The notes under the pieces are model-generated. The model was given only the letters and a program-made list of their open reading frames with translations. It made no database searches and was not told where the DNA came from. Below are positions 53,793 through 63,548 of a stretch of DNA of 64,000 nucleotides, piece after piece. Made by a program: the position numbers and the translations under genes. Origin of the DNA: Enterobacter sp. ENT03 (GTDB lineage Bacteria; Pseudomonadota; Gammaproteobacteria; Enterobacterales; Enterobacteriaceae); contig NZ_JAHUXA010000001.1 in the NCBI RefSeq assembly GCF_019218745.1, positions 372,001 to 436,000 on the forward strand, written 5' to 3'. Numbering within the stretch: the stretch's first letter is position 1; every line of letters begins with the position of its first letter.

Positions 53793-54248
53793 TCAACGTT
53801 GGGTAACGCGAATAGTCATTTGCGACTGCCTCTGCACTACGACTGCTGTTTTTTGTGTTCCATATTGCGTAATATTCGCCCTGTTACCCGAGCCTTTCTG
53901 GATAATCATTGCGGTATTACCGTAAGCCCCTTGCGTAATAGACGCATCGTTGGAATTACCCGTTTGATCGACATACGCAAGGTTATAATTTCCTGACTGC
54001 TGTACCTGGGCCCGGTTATTTCCACCATCCTGTGAAACGACCGCCAGTAATTTGGATCCTTCCTGCGTTAGCTGAGCGCTGTTATTGTTACCCTGCTGAC
54101 CGATAATGGCTGCTTTGTTATAAGAAGCCCTGCTCAGTTCATTCACAGCAAAGTTATATTCTGAGGCTGCCAGATCGTAACTCGCTGCTAAGGTAATTCC
54201 AGGCGCACCCAACATTGCCAACACCATAAATAACAGTCTGTTTTTCAT
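53793..54248 (-). CDS. csgB: curlin nucleator CsgB
   Basis: Surface nucleator for CsgA, 151 aa as in E. coli. Signal peptide ends ITLAASYDLA; five imperfect curlin repeats follow, and the last is basic (VVVQRQSQMTIRVTQR), as needed for cell attachment. First gene of csgBAC. Confidence 0.96.
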   Translation of the reverse strand: MKNRLLFMVLAMLGAPGITLAASYDLAASEYNFAVNELSRASYNKAAIIGQQGNNNSAQLTQEGSKLLAVVSQDGGNNRAQVQQSGNYNLAYVDQTGNSNDASITQGAYGNTAMIIQKGSGNRANITQYGTQKTAVVVQRQSQMTIRVTQR

Positions 54249-54365
54249 GCTGTCACCTGGACCTGATTATCTTGCATAATTAATGTCTGCCGGGGTCGTT
54301 AACTTATTACAATACTTGTTAACGCCTCGTAACAGTGGAGAGTATGTCTGGAGAAATTTCTTAAA

Positions 54366-54406
54366 TATCTCACCTGTGATTCGTATTTTTTAAAAAATAC
54401 TCACCT
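54366..54406 (-). promoter_or_regulatory. two CsgD-box candidates upstream of csgB
   Basis: On minus, AGGTGAGTAT (54397-54406) and AGGTGAGATA (54366-54375) resemble the CsgD site CGGGTGAGTTA. They have the same orientation and are 31 bp apart (three helix turns). Confidence 0.55.
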
Positions 54407-54789
54407 CAAAGTATGAGACGTATAAAAAACATTGTCAGGTGCATTGGGTGGCTGTCACAGTTATTGCTAAAGGATAATACCTTTATCGTACCAAAAGGCT
54501 ATTTACACCCTTTAGGCTGAAACGTAAGCCGATCGTAAAGCACATATTTCGAAAAATTGTCACCAGCACACTTTTTTTCTTCACCAAATCGAGGCATTAA
54601 AAAATGAAAATGGTCATTTTATATTATTGCGCATCTATTTTTTAACATATTTAATATATCGACTTATATATCAAAAAGTTAGAGGAGGTTTGTTGCTCAA
54701 CAAATTTGATACACACGTATTAACTTGTACAACTTAACCATTAAAATCAAACTACAAGTCACAGATAAAAACACATAATTTAATTTAAT

Positions 54790-54843
54790 TTTACATTCGC
54801 TTACATGTTTAACACTTGATTTAAGGTTAGTAATGACTAGATT
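54790..54843 (+). promoter_or_regulatory. csgD promoter with OmpR site
   Basis: TTTACATTCGCTTACATG (54790-54807) matches the E. coli csgD OmpR D1 site. TTGATT (54816-54821) and TAGATT (54838-54843), 16 bp apart, are the -35 and -10; the start near 54850 gives a leader of about 145 nt, as in E. coli, where several sRNAs bind. Confidence 0.75.
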
Positions 54844-54994
54844 GAAATCAGCAGTATGTTTTCACTTTGTTAATTTCACCCATTGCGGGTTTATTATTTT
54901 TCTACACACAGCAGTTCAACATCTGTCAGTACTTCTGGGTCACCATATTGTTATGGCGATAGACGGCGGATGTACCTAAAAGCGGAGTTTAATC

Positions 54995-55645
54995 ATGTTT
55001 AATGAAGTCCAGAGTTTACATGGTCAGTCTATCCTGTTGATCACGAAACCCTCATTACAGGCTACAGCTTTATTACAACATTTAAAAAACTCCCTGGCAG
55101 TTACAGGGAAACTCCATAATATTCAACGATCTCTGGATGATATTAATCCTGGTAGTGTGATCTTATTTGATATGATGGAAGCGGATAAAAAACTTATCCA
55201 GTACTGGCAGGAAAATTTAAGTCGCAAAAACAATAGCATAAAATTGTTGTTACTGAATACCCCCGATGAATACCCTTTCCGCGACATTGAAAACTGGCCT
55301 CATATCAATGGGGTTTTTTATGTGACTGAAGATGAATCGCATGTGGTTGACGGCCTGCAAAGCGTCCAACGCGGCGAATGTTACTTCTCACAAAAACTGG
55401 CCAGCTACCTCATTACCCACTCGGGTAACTATCGCTATAACAGCGCTGAGTCCGCTCTGCTCACCCACCGTGAGAAAGAGATCCTCAATAAGCTGCGCAT
55501 CGGCGCCTCGAATATTGAGATCGCCCGCGCCCTGTTTATCAGCGAAAACACGGTTAAAACCCATCTGTATAACTTGTTTAAAAAGATCTCGGTAAAAAAT
55601 CGCACGCAGGCGGTGTCCTGGGCTAACGATAACCTCAGGCGTTAG
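54995..55645 (+). CDS. csgD: curli/biofilm master regulator CsgD
   Basis: LuxR/FixJ-type activator of csgBAC and cellulose genes, 216 aa. N-terminal receiver-like domain without the usual Asp-Lys set; C-terminal helix-turn-helix from [18 protein letters not shown] to [14 protein letters not shown]. First gene of csgDEFG. Confidence 0.97.
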   Translation: MFNEVQSLHGQSILLITKPSLQATALLQHLKNSLAVTGKLHNIQRSLDDINPGSVILFDMMEADKKLIQYWQENLSRKNNSIKLLLLNTPDEYPFRDIENWPHINGVFYVTEDESHVVDGLQSVQRGECYFSQKLASYLITHSGNYRYNSAESALLTHREKEILNKLRIGASNIEIARALFISENTVKTHLYNLFKKISVKNRTQAVSWANDNLRR

Positions 55646-55649
55646 CATC

Positions 55650-56039
55650 ATGAAACCTTACATAGCCTGGCTTGCAGCCGCAGAGCTTCTGCTGGCTTCC
55701 GGGAACCTGCACGCCGTTGAAGTGGAAGTGCCGGGATTGCTGACCGACCATACGGTGTCATCGGTGGGACACGATTTCTATCGTGCATTTAGCGATAAAT
55801 GGGAAAGCAGTTATACGGGGAATTTAACCATTAATGAACGCCCAAGTGCGCGCTGGGGCAGCTGGATCACTATTACGGTTAATCAGGATCTGGTTTTTCA
55901 GACCTTTTTATTTCCGACCAAACGCGATTTCGACAACAACGTCAATATCGCGATAGCGCAAACCGAAGAAGCACTGGAACGCCGGCAAATTGATCAGGTT
56001 TTGCTCAGTACCGGCGATCTCGCACAAGACGAATTCTAA
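55650..56039 (+). CDS. csgE: curli secretion specificity factor CsgE
   Basis: Periplasmic cap of the CsgG pore that selects curlin, 129 aa. Signal peptide ends [10 protein letters not shown]-terminal [12 protein letters not shown] is conserved. Four nt after csgD. Confidence 0.95.
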   Translation: MKPYIAWLAAAELLLASGNLHAVEVEVPGLLTDHTVSSVGHDFYRAFSDKWESSYTGNLTINERPSARWGSWITITVNQDLVFQTFLFPTKRDFDNNVNIAIAQTEEALERRQIDQVLLSTGDLAQDEF

Positions 56040-56066
56040 AACACAATAATCTTTCCGGAGGCTGTT

Positions 56067-56483
56067 ATGCGTATCGCCTGTGCCGTTGTCACGCTTATGC
56101 TTATTTCCCCGCAAACCTGGGCGGGAAATATGACGTTTCAGTTTCGAAATCCTAATTTTGGAGGAAATCCAAATAATGGCGCTTTTTTACTGAATAGCGC
56201 CCAGGCGCAAAATTCTTATAAGGATCCCAGCTACAAAGACGACTTTGGTATTGAAGCCCCGTCAGCGCTGGATAATTTTACCCAGGCTATTCAGTCGCAG
56301 CTGTTAGGGGGATTGCTGACCAATATTAATACCGGGAAACCGGGGCGCATGGTCACCGCCGATTTTATTGTTGATATTGCCAATAAAGATGGTCAATTAC
56401 AGCTGAACGTTACCGACCGCAAAACAGGCAAAACATCGACTATTCAGGTTTCAGGTTTGCAAACCAATTCGACCGACTTTTAA
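56067..56483 (+). CDS. csgF: curli assembly factor CsgF
   Basis: Exported partner of the CsgG pore that anchors CsgB, 138 aa. Signal peptide ends [31 protein letters not shown] is the CsgG-constriction-binding N-terminus. Strong RBS (GGAGG). Confidence 0.96.
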   Translation: MRIACAVVTLMLISPQTWAGNMTFQFRNPNFGGNPNNGAFLLNSAQAQNSYKDPSYKDDFGIEAPSALDNFTQAIQSQLLGGLLTNINTGKPGRMVTADFIVDIANKDGQLQLNVTDRKTGKTSTIQVSGLQTNSTDF

Positions 56484-56509
56484 CACACAGCTACTACAGG
56501 ACACTCATT

Positions 56510-57343
56510 ATGCAGCGCTTACTTATTCTACTGGCGGTGTGTTTACTTAGCGGATGCTTAACCGCCCCGCCGAAAGAAGCGGCCAAACCGACCCTGATGC
56601 CGAGGGCGCAAAGCTTTCGCGATTTAACGCATTTGCCACCGCCCGCCGGCAAAGTTTTTGTTTCGGTATATAACATCCAGGATGAAACCGGGCAGTTTAA
56701 AGCCTATCCGGCGAGTAACTTCTCCACGGCGGTGCCGCAAAGCGCCACGGCGATGCTGGTGACGGCACTGAAAGATTCCCGCTGGTTTGTGCCGCTGGAG
56801 CGTCAGGGGCTGCAAAACCTGCTTAACGAACGCAAAATCATCCGCGCAGCCCAGGAAAACGGCACGGTCGCGATGAATAACCGCGTTCCGTTGCAGTCGC
56901 TGACCGCGGCAAACGTCATGATCGAAGGCTCCATCATTGGCTATGAAAGCAATGTGAAATCGGGCGGCGTGGGGGCGCGGTACTTCGGGATTGGCGGCGA
57001 TACGCAATACCAGCTCGATCAGGTGGCGGTAAACCTGCGTGTGGTCAACGTCAGCACTGGCGAGATCCTTTCATCGGTTAACACCAGCAAAACCATTTTG
57101 TCTTATGAAGTGCAGGCAGGCGTTTTCCGCTTCATTGATTACCAGCGTTTACTGGAAGGGGAAATTGGTTACACCGCCAATGAACCGGTGATGCTGTGTC
57201 TGATGTCAGCCATTGAAACCGGCGTGATCTTCCTCATCAATGATGGTATCGATCGCGGGCTGTGGGATTTGCAAAGCCCTGGTGAAGTGAAAAATGCGGT
57301 GCTGCAGAAATACCGGCAGATGGCCGTGCCACCTGAGTCCTGA
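56510..57343 (+). CDS. csgG: curli secretion pore lipoprotein CsgG
   Basis: Nonameric outer-membrane channel for curlin, 277 aa as in E. coli. Lipobox LLSGC (Cys16). The two transmembrane hairpins and the constriction region around FSTAVPQSATAML are intact. Last gene of csgDEFG. Confidence 0.96.
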   Translation: MQRLLILLAVCLLSGCLTAPPKEAAKPTLMPRAQSFRDLTHLPPPAGKVFVSVYNIQDETGQFKAYPASNFSTAVPQSATAMLVTALKDSRWFVPLERQGLQNLLNERKIIRAAQENGTVAMNNRVPLQSLTAANVMIEGSIIGYESNVKSGGVGARYFGIGGDTQYQLDQVAVNLRVVNVSTGEILSSVNTSKTILSYEVQAGVFRFIDYQRLLEGEIGYTANEPVMLCLMSAIETGVIFLINDGIDRGLWDLQSPGEVKNAVLQKYRQMAVPPES

Positions 57344-57360
57344 TAATAATAATGTGCGCG

Positions 57361-57390
57361 GGCGTGGCGGCTTTCGTCACGCCTTTTTTA
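57361..57390 (+). terminator. terminator after csgG
   Basis: GGCGTG...CACGCC stem (loop GCGGCTTTCGT, partly paired) followed by TTTTTTA. It touches the ycdZ stop on the opposite strand. Confidence 0.75.
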
Positions 57391-57870
57391 TTCCGCCGTC
57401 ACGGTATTCTGCCGCTGCTTTTCCCGCCGCATCGCCAGCCACAGTCCACTGTTTTTCATCGCGAAACCAAACAGCAAGCCGACCATTAACGACGGCAATA
57501 CTAAACGCCAGTCGCCCTGCCCTGCAAACGTCGCGCAGGCGCCAATGAAGGTGCCAGGGACAAATGACAGCAGCACATTTTTTGCCTGTATACACATCAG
57601 AAAGGCCACCACACCGGTGATCGCATAGCCGGCGATGGTCAGCTGCGGCAGCATGGCGCTGCTGTGAATGATCAGCAGCGCCCATGCGACACCGCTTAAC
57701 AGCGTGCACAGGCTGATCACTAAACCTTTTAGTCCACCCTGTGGACAGGCGAAATAGGCCGTCGAGCCGAGAAAACCCGCCCAGCTTAACAGCCCCAGAG
57801 AGACAGCCACCCAGCCCCAAAGTGCAGAGAGAATGCCGGTGGTGAGTGCGATTGAAAAGAGTATGTTCAT
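57388..57870 (-). CDS. ycdZ: DUF1097 inner-membrane protein YcdZ
   Basis: A 160-aa membrane protein with five predicted helices, of the DUF1097 family. ATG 57870 (MNILFSIALTTGILSALWG) matches E. coli; an upstream start adds 16 residues. Function unknown. A CRP-like site lies about 93 bp upstream. Confidence 0.92.
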   Translation of the reverse strand: MNILFSIALTTGILSALWGWVAVSLGLLSWAGFLGSTAYFACPQGGLKGLVISLCTLLSGVAWALLIIHSSAMLPQLTIAGYAITGVVAFLMCIQAKNVLLSFVPGTFIGACATFAGQGDWRLVLPSLMVGLLFGFAMKNSGLWLAMRREKQRQNTVTAE

Positions 57871-57956
57871 GGCGCGCATCTTAGCAGATACGCGCCTGCG
57901 GGATGAGATCTCACGCACGTTATTTGTAATAACGAATCACTCGTTACATTAAATAA

Positions 57957-57970
57957 GTGATGATGATCAC
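57957..57970. promoter_or_regulatory. CRP-like site upstream of ycdZ
   Basis: GTGA-TGATGA-TCAC, with TCACATT intact on the right and AAGTGA on the left, fits the CRP consensus TGTGA-N6-TCACA with one change. It lies between ycdY and ycdZ. Confidence 0.6.
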
Positions 57971-57971
57971 A

Positions 57972-58526
57972 TTATTCTGCGGTATCGTCCTGCAAATCGT
58001 CCCACATCGCTGCCAGCGCATCGCGCGTCAGAGAGGCCATGGTACGCCAGAACGCCGTAGTGGCATGGGCTTCAACCTTACCGAGGAACGTCCCGCACCA
58101 CGGCAGGAGGTATTCACCAAACAGGGTTTCCAGCGCTTCGCTCTCGTCCTCGCCCGCGTTATCTTCCAGCCAGGATGCCGCCAGCAGCAGCAGGCCAAAA
58201 TGATCGGCAGGCGCGTCGGTTAACGGCATACCGCGCGCGGTTAAAAACGCCCTGACATCCGCCTCTGTTGCCCCCTCTGCCCATGCGCTGCGGTACGGCG
58301 ACACCTTGCAGTCGTCGCCAGTAAACAGCGCCTCGTAGTCTGCCGTCAGCGCGGGCAGATCCGCGCTGGCCTGTAAGCGCGCCAGCAGTTCGTCCTGCTC
58401 CAGCGGCCAGTTCTCTGCCAGCTTGCCCTCGCGGATCAGCGTGTAGAGCGGGGCCAGCACCGGATCCTGCGGCTGACGATAGTATAGCGAGCCCAGCATA
58501 CGGCAGAGGATTGAAAACTCATTCAT
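57972..58526 (-). CDS. ycdY: TorD/DmsD-family chaperone YcdY
   Basis: A 184-aa all-helical redox-enzyme chaperone-like protein. It starts MNEFSILCRMLGSLYYRQPQ. In E. coli it activates the zinc phosphatase YcdX, its operon partner 21 nt upstream, and affects swarming. Confidence 0.93.
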   Translation of the reverse strand: MNEFSILCRMLGSLYYRQPQDPVLAPLYTLIREGKLAENWPLEQDELLARLQASADLPALTADYEALFTGDDCKVSPYRSAWAEGATEADVRAFLTARGMPLTDAPADHFGLLLLAASWLEDNAGEDESEALETLFGEYLLPWCGTFLGKVEAHATTAFWRTMASLTRDALAAMWDDLQDDTAE

Positions 58527-58547
58527 TAGTTGATTCCATAACAGACA

Positions 58548-59285
58548 TTAAAATTCAGCAAATTCAGGGATCGGCGGCATGCCGCGCGATTCAAGGAAGT
58601 TCAGCAGACGGCGCGGGGAAACGTTAAGAATACGATCTTCCGGGAAGTTAACGTCATCCAGCACTTTACGGCATTCGGTAAAATCACCCAGCGAAAAGGC
58701 GGTGTGAGAATCAGATCCCAGCGCCACCCAGCCGCCCGCGTCACGCACGGCGGCGGCAATCGCCCGGCAGTTGGCTTCACTGCCTTTGCGGGAGTGAATA
58801 AACGAGGAGTTATTGATCTCGAGCGCCACCTGATAGTGGGCGGCAGCTTCCGCAACAGCCTTAATATCAACAGGATATTTTGGATTACCCGGATGGCTGA
58901 TGATGTGCACATTGCCGCTGGCCATGGTGGCAATCATCGCTTCGGTATGGGTCGCCTGATCCTGCGGGGCAAAGACCGGCTCATGAAAACCGGCGATGAT
59001 CAGATCGAGCGCGGGGAGCATCGGCCCGGTGCAGTCGATCTCCCCGGCGGTATTTTTGATATTGGCTTCGATACCGCGCAGGATCCCGACGCCCTCCACC
59101 ACGCGCGGCCAGATACGCATATTGACAAAGTGCCAGTAGTGCGGGGCATCCGCCATATCAGGGCCGTGATCGGTAATAGCAAAAAGCTTCAGGCCTTTAC
59201 TTTTGGCGATGGCGATATAGTCATGAAGCGTGCTATAGGCGTGGGTGCTGGCGACGGTGTGCATGTGCAGGTCAACGGGATACAT
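58548..59285 (-). CDS. ycdX: PHP-family zinc phosphatase YcdX
   Basis: A 245-aa PHP-domain phosphatase with a trinuclear zinc site. The N-terminal [18 protein letters not shown] supplies three His ligands. ATG 59285 is chosen; the in-frame upstream extension is unconserved. Operon ycdXY; required for normal swarming in E. coli. Confidence 0.94.
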   Translation of the reverse strand: MYPVDLHMHTVASTHAYSTLHDYIAIAKSKGLKLFAITDHGPDMADAPHYWHFVNMRIWPRVVEGVGILRGIEANIKNTAGEIDCTGPMLPALDLIIAGFHEPVFAPQDQATHTEAMIATMASGNVHIISHPGNPKYPVDIKAVAEAAAHYQVALEINNSSFIHSRKGSEANCRAIAAAVRDAGGWVALGSDSHTAFSLGDFTECRKVLDDVNFPEDRILNVSPRRLLNFLESRGMPPIPEFAEF

Positions 59286-59342
59286 GAAACTCTCCTCTGG
59301 TGATTTCCGCAAGGATAGCAAATATCGCCCGCCTTTATAATG

Positions 59343-59362
59343 AAAACCCGGCCATGGCCGGG
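59343..59362 (-). terminator. terminator after ghrA
   Basis: CCCGGCC-AT-GGCCGGG followed on minus by TTTTCATT. Confidence 0.8.
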
Positions 59363-59368
59363 CGATCC

Positions 59369-60307
59369 TCAGTATCCGCGTACCCGATCCACCTGACCGG
59401 AGACCGGCTGGCCTGCCTCGAGCTGCTCAATGGTCCAGGCAACAGAGGCAATGGCTTCCAGCGGGCGCGTCACCGCGGCAATGTGCGGAGTCATTGCCAC
59501 ACGGGGATGTGCCCACAGGGGGCTGGTTTCCGGCAGCGGCTCCTGACTAAAGACATCCAGCATCGCCGCCTTCAGCTTGCCGCTGTCGAGCGCCTGGATG
59601 AGATCGGCTTCCACCACATGCGCACCGCGCGCCAGATTCAGGAAATAGCTGTTGTCGGCGAGCTGGTTAAGCAACGCGAGATTAATGATGCCCTCGGTTT
59701 CCGCAGTATGCGGCAGCAGGTTGATCAGCACGCGCGTGCCGCGTAAAAACTCGGCGCGTTCCGCATCACCGGCAAAGCTGGCGACGCCCGGCCACGTTTT
59801 ACGGCTGCGGCTCCAGCAGCGCAGCGGGAAGCCCCACTCTTGCAGGCTTTCCGCCACTTTCGCCCCCAGCACGCCCGCGCCAAGCACGCCGACGGTAAAG
59901 TCTTCGCGCTTATACTCTTCCAGCGGCTGCCATTTTGCCTGCTGTTTCAGCGCCTGATAATCATCAAAGCGGCGGAACCAGTGCAGCACCTGGCTTGTGG
60001 CATACTCCTGCATTTGCAGCCCCATGCCGGTATCTTCCAGCCGAAACAGCGGCACCGACGGCAACAGCATTTCCGGATGCGCTTTCAGTTTACTGAGAAT
60101 GGCATCGACGCCGGCCCCCAGCGAGAACACGCCTTTCAGTTCCCGCCCTTGCAGCATTTCGACGGGAGGATGCCAGACCAGCGCGTAATCGGCAGGCGCA
60201 TCATCACCCGGTTTCCACTCACGGATACGCGCCTGTGGCAGTACGCGTTTGAGTTCGGTCAACCAGTATTGGGTATCAAAGGTCGGATGCCAGAACAGAA
60301 TATCCAT
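59369..60307 (-). CDS. ghrA: glyoxylate/hydroxypyruvate reductase A
   Basis: NADPH-dependent reductase of glyoxylate and hydroxypyruvate, 312 aa. Rossmann motif [12 protein letters not shown], then LARGAHVVE with the conserved Arg, and the catalytic His in PHIAAVTRP. Same length as E. coli. Confidence 0.95.
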   Translation of the reverse strand: MDILFWHPTFDTQYWLTELKRVLPQARIREWKPGDDAPADYALVWHPPVEMLQGRELKGVFSLGAGVDAILSKLKAHPEMLLPSVPLFRLEDTGMGLQMQEYATSQVLHWFRRFDDYQALKQQAKWQPLEEYKREDFTVGVLGAGVLGAKVAESLQEWGFPLRCWSRSRKTWPGVASFAGDAERAEFLRGTRVLINLLPHTAETEGIINLALLNQLADNSYFLNLARGAHVVEADLIQALDSGKLKAAMLDVFSQEPLPETSPLWAHPRVAMTPHIAAVTRPLEAIASVAWTIEQLEAGQPVSGQVDRVRGY

Positions 60308-60524
60308 ATCGACTCCAGAAGTTATTGCGCTGTTTTCGTTGAGCGCGGAAATGACAGCCAGCGCATGGCGCTTTTTCGATGCGATTTATCAGGTTAGCAG
60401 CTTACCAAATTTATTCCTCTTCGCGTGGCTCTCTGCGCTGCCGATAAAAAAATCAATTCCAGCGCGATTAAGAAGCAGGTTGCTGGAAGTTTGTCTAAAC
60501 GCGCTACTTTATTGAAAAAGGTGA

Positions 60525-60553
60525 TTGACGCTGCGTAAGGATTTCCCTACATT
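60525..60553 (+). promoter_or_regulatory. promoter of tRNA-Ser copy 1
   Basis: TTGACG-N17-TACATT followed by the GC-rich discriminator AGCGCCG, typical of growth-rate and stringently controlled stable-RNA promoters. Confidence 0.85.
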
Positions 60554-60586
60554 AGCGCCGTCCCAGCAACAACGGGATGACAATAT

Positions 60587-60674
60587 GGTGAGGTGTCCGA
60601 GTGGCTGAAGGAGCACGCCTGGAAAGTGTGTATACGGCAACGTATCGAGGGTTCGAACCCCTCCCTCACCGCCA
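60587..60674 (+). tRNA. serX: tRNA-Ser (GGA), copy 1
   Basis: An 88-nt class II tRNA with encoded CCA. Acceptor GGTGAGG / CCTCACC is fully paired. The anticodon loop CTGGAAA carries GGA; the long variable arm and the GAGGG-TTCGAAC-CCCTC T arm are intact. Position next to ghrA matches E. coli serX. Confidence 0.97.
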
Positions 60675-60686
60675 TATTTTAAGAAG

Positions 60687-60716
60687 AGCTCGTACTGACG
60701 TACGGGCTTTTTTTTT
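60687..60716 (+). terminator. terminator of tRNA-Ser copy 1
   Basis: AGCTCGTAC-TGAC-GTACGGGCT (one G-T pair) followed by T9. Confidence 0.9.
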
Positions 60717-60729
60717 GCATGTTACGCCC

Positions 60730-61635
60730 TCACTCCTCCACCAGACGTTCATACTCTTCCACCAGAAAATCCACCAGCGCGCGCACCGAAGGCAGAAGTC
60801 CTCGTCTTGAGGGATACACCGCATGGATCACTTCCCGACGCGGTTCCCACCCAGGCAGCACTTTCACCAGTTCGCCGGACGCCAGCTGGTCTTTCACCAT
60901 CAGGATCGGCAGTTGCACCACGCCAACCCCCCCCACCGCTGCCTCGCGCAGTGCCAGCATATCGGTGGTAATAAACCGCGGCGTAAACTGAATTTCTGCT
61001 TTCGTGCCAGCCGGGCCACAAAGATCCCATTTATGGATCTGTTTACCCGCCCCCAGACTCAGGGCGGGCCAGTCGCTCAGGTCCGCCGGCATGAGCGGTT
61101 CACCCCGGCGCGCCACAAGCTCGGGGCTGGCGGCCAGACACTGCCCCCGATCCGCCAGCACCCGCAACACTAACTCGCTGTCGTTAAACGGCGCAGTGCG
61201 CACACGGATCGCCACATCCACGCCCTCACCGACCAGATCGACCCGCCGGTTGGTGGCTTCCAGATGAAGCTCAACGCCCGGATAACGCACCATAAAACGC
61301 GCCAGCATAGGCCCCACATGCACGTGTAACAGTGTGATTGGACAGGTGATCCTGACGGTGCCTCGCGGTTCAGCCTGCAACGCCGCTACCGCTTCCTGCG
61401 CCGCCTCTGCCTCTACCAGCATCGCTTTACAATGCCGGTAAAACGTCTGGCCCACCTCGGTCACGGTAAACTGCCGCGTCGTGCGCTGGATCAGACGCAC
61501 GCCAAGCCGCTCTTCCAGCTGCGCAATGCGGCGACTCAGTTTAGATTTGGGCTGATCGTATGCCCGCCCCGCTGCCGCGAAACCGCCATGCTCCACCACT
61601 TTCACAAACCACGCGAAATCATTGAGATCCTGCAT
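60730..61635 (-). CDS. LysR-family regulator (of pirin/hydrolase pair)
   Basis: A 301-aa LysR protein. The N-terminal helix-turn-helix (GGFAAAGRAYDQPKSKLSRR) is followed by a CrgA-like effector domain. Divergent from the pirin gene, so it likely controls pirin and the downstream hydrolase. A 16-bp inverted repeat lies between them. The E. coli yhaJ-yhaK pair is a similar LysR/pirin arrangement elsewhere in the genome. Confidence 0.88.
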   Translation of the reverse strand: MQDLNDFAWFVKVVEHGGFAAAGRAYDQPKSKLSRRIAQLEERLGVRLIQRTTRQFTVTEVGQTFYRHCKAMLVEAEAAQEAVAALQAEPRGTVRITCPITLLHVHVGPMLARFMVRYPGVELHLEATNRRVDLVGEGVDVAIRVRTAPFNDSELVLRVLADRGQCLAASPELVARRGEPLMPADLSDWPALSLGAGKQIHKWDLCGPAGTKAEIQFTPRFITTDMLALREAAVGGVGVVQLPILMVKDQLASGELVKVLPGWEPRREVIHAVYPSRRGLLPSVRALVDFLVEEYERLVEE

Positions 61636-61647
61636 ACGTTTCCTGTC

Positions 61648-61663
61648 GTTCCATTTTTGGAAC
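61648..61663. promoter_or_regulatory. inverted repeat, LysR operator candidate
   Basis: GTTCCA-TTTT-TGGAAC, perfect 6-bp arms, 12 bp from the LysR start and 83 bp from the pirin gene. Confidence 0.55.
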
Positions 61664-61746
61664 AGTGAGTGTGATTTTTGCTATCTACCGCAATATTAGC
61701 CGCGATTCTAAGCTAATGCTTATCAACAGACTACCTGGAGAGGATC

Positions 61747-62613
61747 ATGAAAAAGATCGTCGGCGTTTATCCCGCGCCTCAACAACACTGGGTCGGTGAT
61801 GGTTTCCCGGTTCGCTCGCTGTTTTCCTACCCGACTCACGGCAAGTCACTCAGCCCTTTTTTGCTGCTGGACTACGCCGGACCCTGGACGTTCCCCTCGG
61901 ATGGTCAGCAGCGCGGCGTGGGTGAGCATCCCCATCGTGGTTTTGAAACCGTCACTGTTGTCTATGCCGGTGAAGTGGAGCACAGCGACTCGACCGGCCA
62001 GGGCGGCGTGATCGGCCCCGGTGATGTGCAGTGGATGACCGCAGGGTCTGGCATTTTGCACCAGGAGTTTCACTCTGCTCGCTTCGCCAGTCAGGGGGGA
62101 GAGCTGAAAATGATCCAGCTGTGGGTAAACCTGCCTGCAAAAGACAAAATGACCTCGCCCGGCTATCAGAGCCTCACGAAAAGCGCGATCCCGGTGATCA
62201 CCCTCCCCAATAACGGCGGCATGCTGCGGGTCATTGCTGGTCGCTATGGTGAAATCTCAGGCCCGGCACACACCTTTTCGCCCCTGAACGTCTGGGATGT
62301 GTCGCTGCGTGAAGGCACAACGCTGGCGGTGGATCAGCCGGAAGGCTGGAGCACGGCGCTAGTGGTTGTGGAAGGCAGCGTTACCGTCAATGGGAGCGCG
62401 CAGGCCAGTGAAGCGCAGCTTGTCGTCCTCAGTCAGACCGGCAGTAAGGTGCATCTTACTGCCAGCAGCAATGCCAGCGTATTGCTGATGGCGGGCGAGC
62501 CATTAAACGAACCTATTGTGGGTTACGGTCCTTTTGTCATGAACACGAAAACTGAAATCACGGAAGCCGTTCGTGATTTTAACGCTGGCCGCTTCGGTCA
62601 GCCCAACGCGTAA
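61747..62613 (+). CDS. pirin family protein
   Basis: A 288-aa bicupin of the pirin family. The metal-binding residues are present: [10 protein letters not shown] (two His), then ILHQEF (His and Glu). Bacterial pirins such as YhhW oxidise quercetin, but the true substrate here is unknown. RBS GGAGAGG. Followed by an isochorismatase-like gene 16 nt downstream. Confidence 0.9.
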   Translation: MKKIVGVYPAPQQHWVGDGFPVRSLFSYPTHGKSLSPFLLLDYAGPWTFPSDGQQRGVGEHPHRGFETVTVVYAGEVEHSDSTGQGGVIGPGDVQWMTAGSGILHQEFHSARFASQGGELKMIQLWVNLPAKDKMTSPGYQSLTKSAIPVITLPNNGGMLRVIAGRYGEISGPAHTFSPLNVWDVSLREGTTLAVDQPEGWSTALVVVEGSVTVNGSAQASEAQLVVLSQTGSKVHLTASSNASVLLMAGEPLNEPIVGYGPFVMNTKTEITEAVRDFNAGRFGQPNA

Positions 62614-62629
62614 TAGTGAGGAGATCAAA

Positions 62630-63307
62630 ATGTCTAATCCGGCAAATTTCAATGGCGCTCGTCCCGTCATTGATGCGAATGATGCGGTGATGTTGCTTAT
62701 CGATCATCAGAGTGGGCTGTTCCAGACCGTCGGCGATATGCCAATGACTGAACTGCGCGCCAGGGCTACGGCGCTGGCAAAAATCGCCACGCTGGCAGAA
62801 ATTCCGGTGATCACCACGGCATCCGTGCCCCAGGGGCCGAATGGTCCACTGATCCCGGAGATCCATGCCGCCGCGCCGCACGCGCAGTATGTGGCGCGCA
62901 AAGGCGAAATTAATGCCTGGGACAACCCGGACTTTGTGGCAGCGGTAAAAGCCACCGGGCGAAAAACGTTGATCATCGCGGGCACCATCACCAGCGTCTG
63001 CATGGCGTTTCCGTCTATCAGCGCTGTGGCCGAGGGTTATAAAGTCTTTGCGGTCATTGACGCCTCCGGCACTTACAGCAAGATGGCGCAGGAAATTACC
63101 CTGGCGCGTATTGTGCAGGCAGGGGTGGTGCCTATGGATACGGCGGCGGTCGCGTCAGAAATTCAGGGCAGCTGGAACCGTAACGACGCCGCCCAGTGGG
63201 CGGAGGTGTATACCCTCATCTTCCCGGCTTATCAGTTACTGATGGAAAGCTACAGCAAGGCGCAGGAGGTCGTTAAAAATAACGACATTCTCGATTCGCA
63301 ACGCTAA
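62630..63307 (+). CDS. isochorismatase-family hydrolase (YcaC-like)
   Basis: A 225-aa cysteine hydrolase. Catalytic triad candidates are Asp in LLIDHQSGL, Lys in the [11 protein letters not shown] region, and Cys in TSVCMAFPS. The pattern GPNGPLIPE and DASGTYSK is as in E. coli YcaC. ATG 62630 is chosen for GTGAGGAGATC upstream. Forms an operon with pirin. Substrate unknown. Confidence 0.87.
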   Translation: MSNPANFNGARPVIDANDAVMLLIDHQSGLFQTVGDMPMTELRARATALAKIATLAEIPVITTASVPQGPNGPLIPEIHAAAPHAQYVARKGEINAWDNPDFVAAVKATGRKTLIIAGTITSVCMAFPSISAVAEGYKVFAVIDASGTYSKMAQEITLARIVQAGVVPMDTAAVASEIQGSWNRNDAAQWAEVYTLIFPAYQLLMESYSKAQEVVKNNDILDSQR

Positions 63308-63378
63308 GCGCCGCTCAGGGGCAAACGGTGGGAGATGCCTGTTCCTTAACCAGTCACACGCCAAAGCAGAAAATCTGC

Positions 63379-63407
63379 TTGACCGATGTAGCCTGACTCC
63401 CTATAGT
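63379..63407 (+). promoter_or_regulatory. promoter of tRNA-Ser copy 2
   Basis: TTGACC-N17-TATAGT and discriminator AGCGCCCC. Confidence 0.87.
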
Positions 63408-63448
63408 AGCGCCCCGTTGCCCCCTGCGGGACGGTAGCGAAACAATAC

Positions 63449-63536
63449 GGTGAGGTGTCCGAGTGGCTGAAGGAGCACGCCTGGAAAGTGTGTATACGGC
63501 AACGTATCGAGGGTTCGAACCCCTCTCTCACCGCCA
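63449..63536 (+). tRNA. tRNA-Ser (GGA), copy 2
   Basis: An 88-nt tRNA differing from copy 1 by one base: the 3' acceptor strand is TCTCACC, not CCTCACC, so pair 7-66 becomes G-U. Anticodon GGA and CCA end are the same. It has its own promoter and terminator. Confidence 0.96.
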
Positions 63537-63548
63537 CATATAAAGAAG

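Larger units (their letters stand above)
54249..54994. promoter_or_regulatory. csgBAC/csgDEFG intergenic control region
   Basis: A 746-bp A/T-rich gap, the size and place of the known curli regulatory hub (OmpR, IHF, H-NS, RstA, CpxR and others in E. coli). No gene is seen in it. The csgD-proximal 200 bp are clearly conserved; the middle is not recognisable by eye. Confidence 0.85.
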
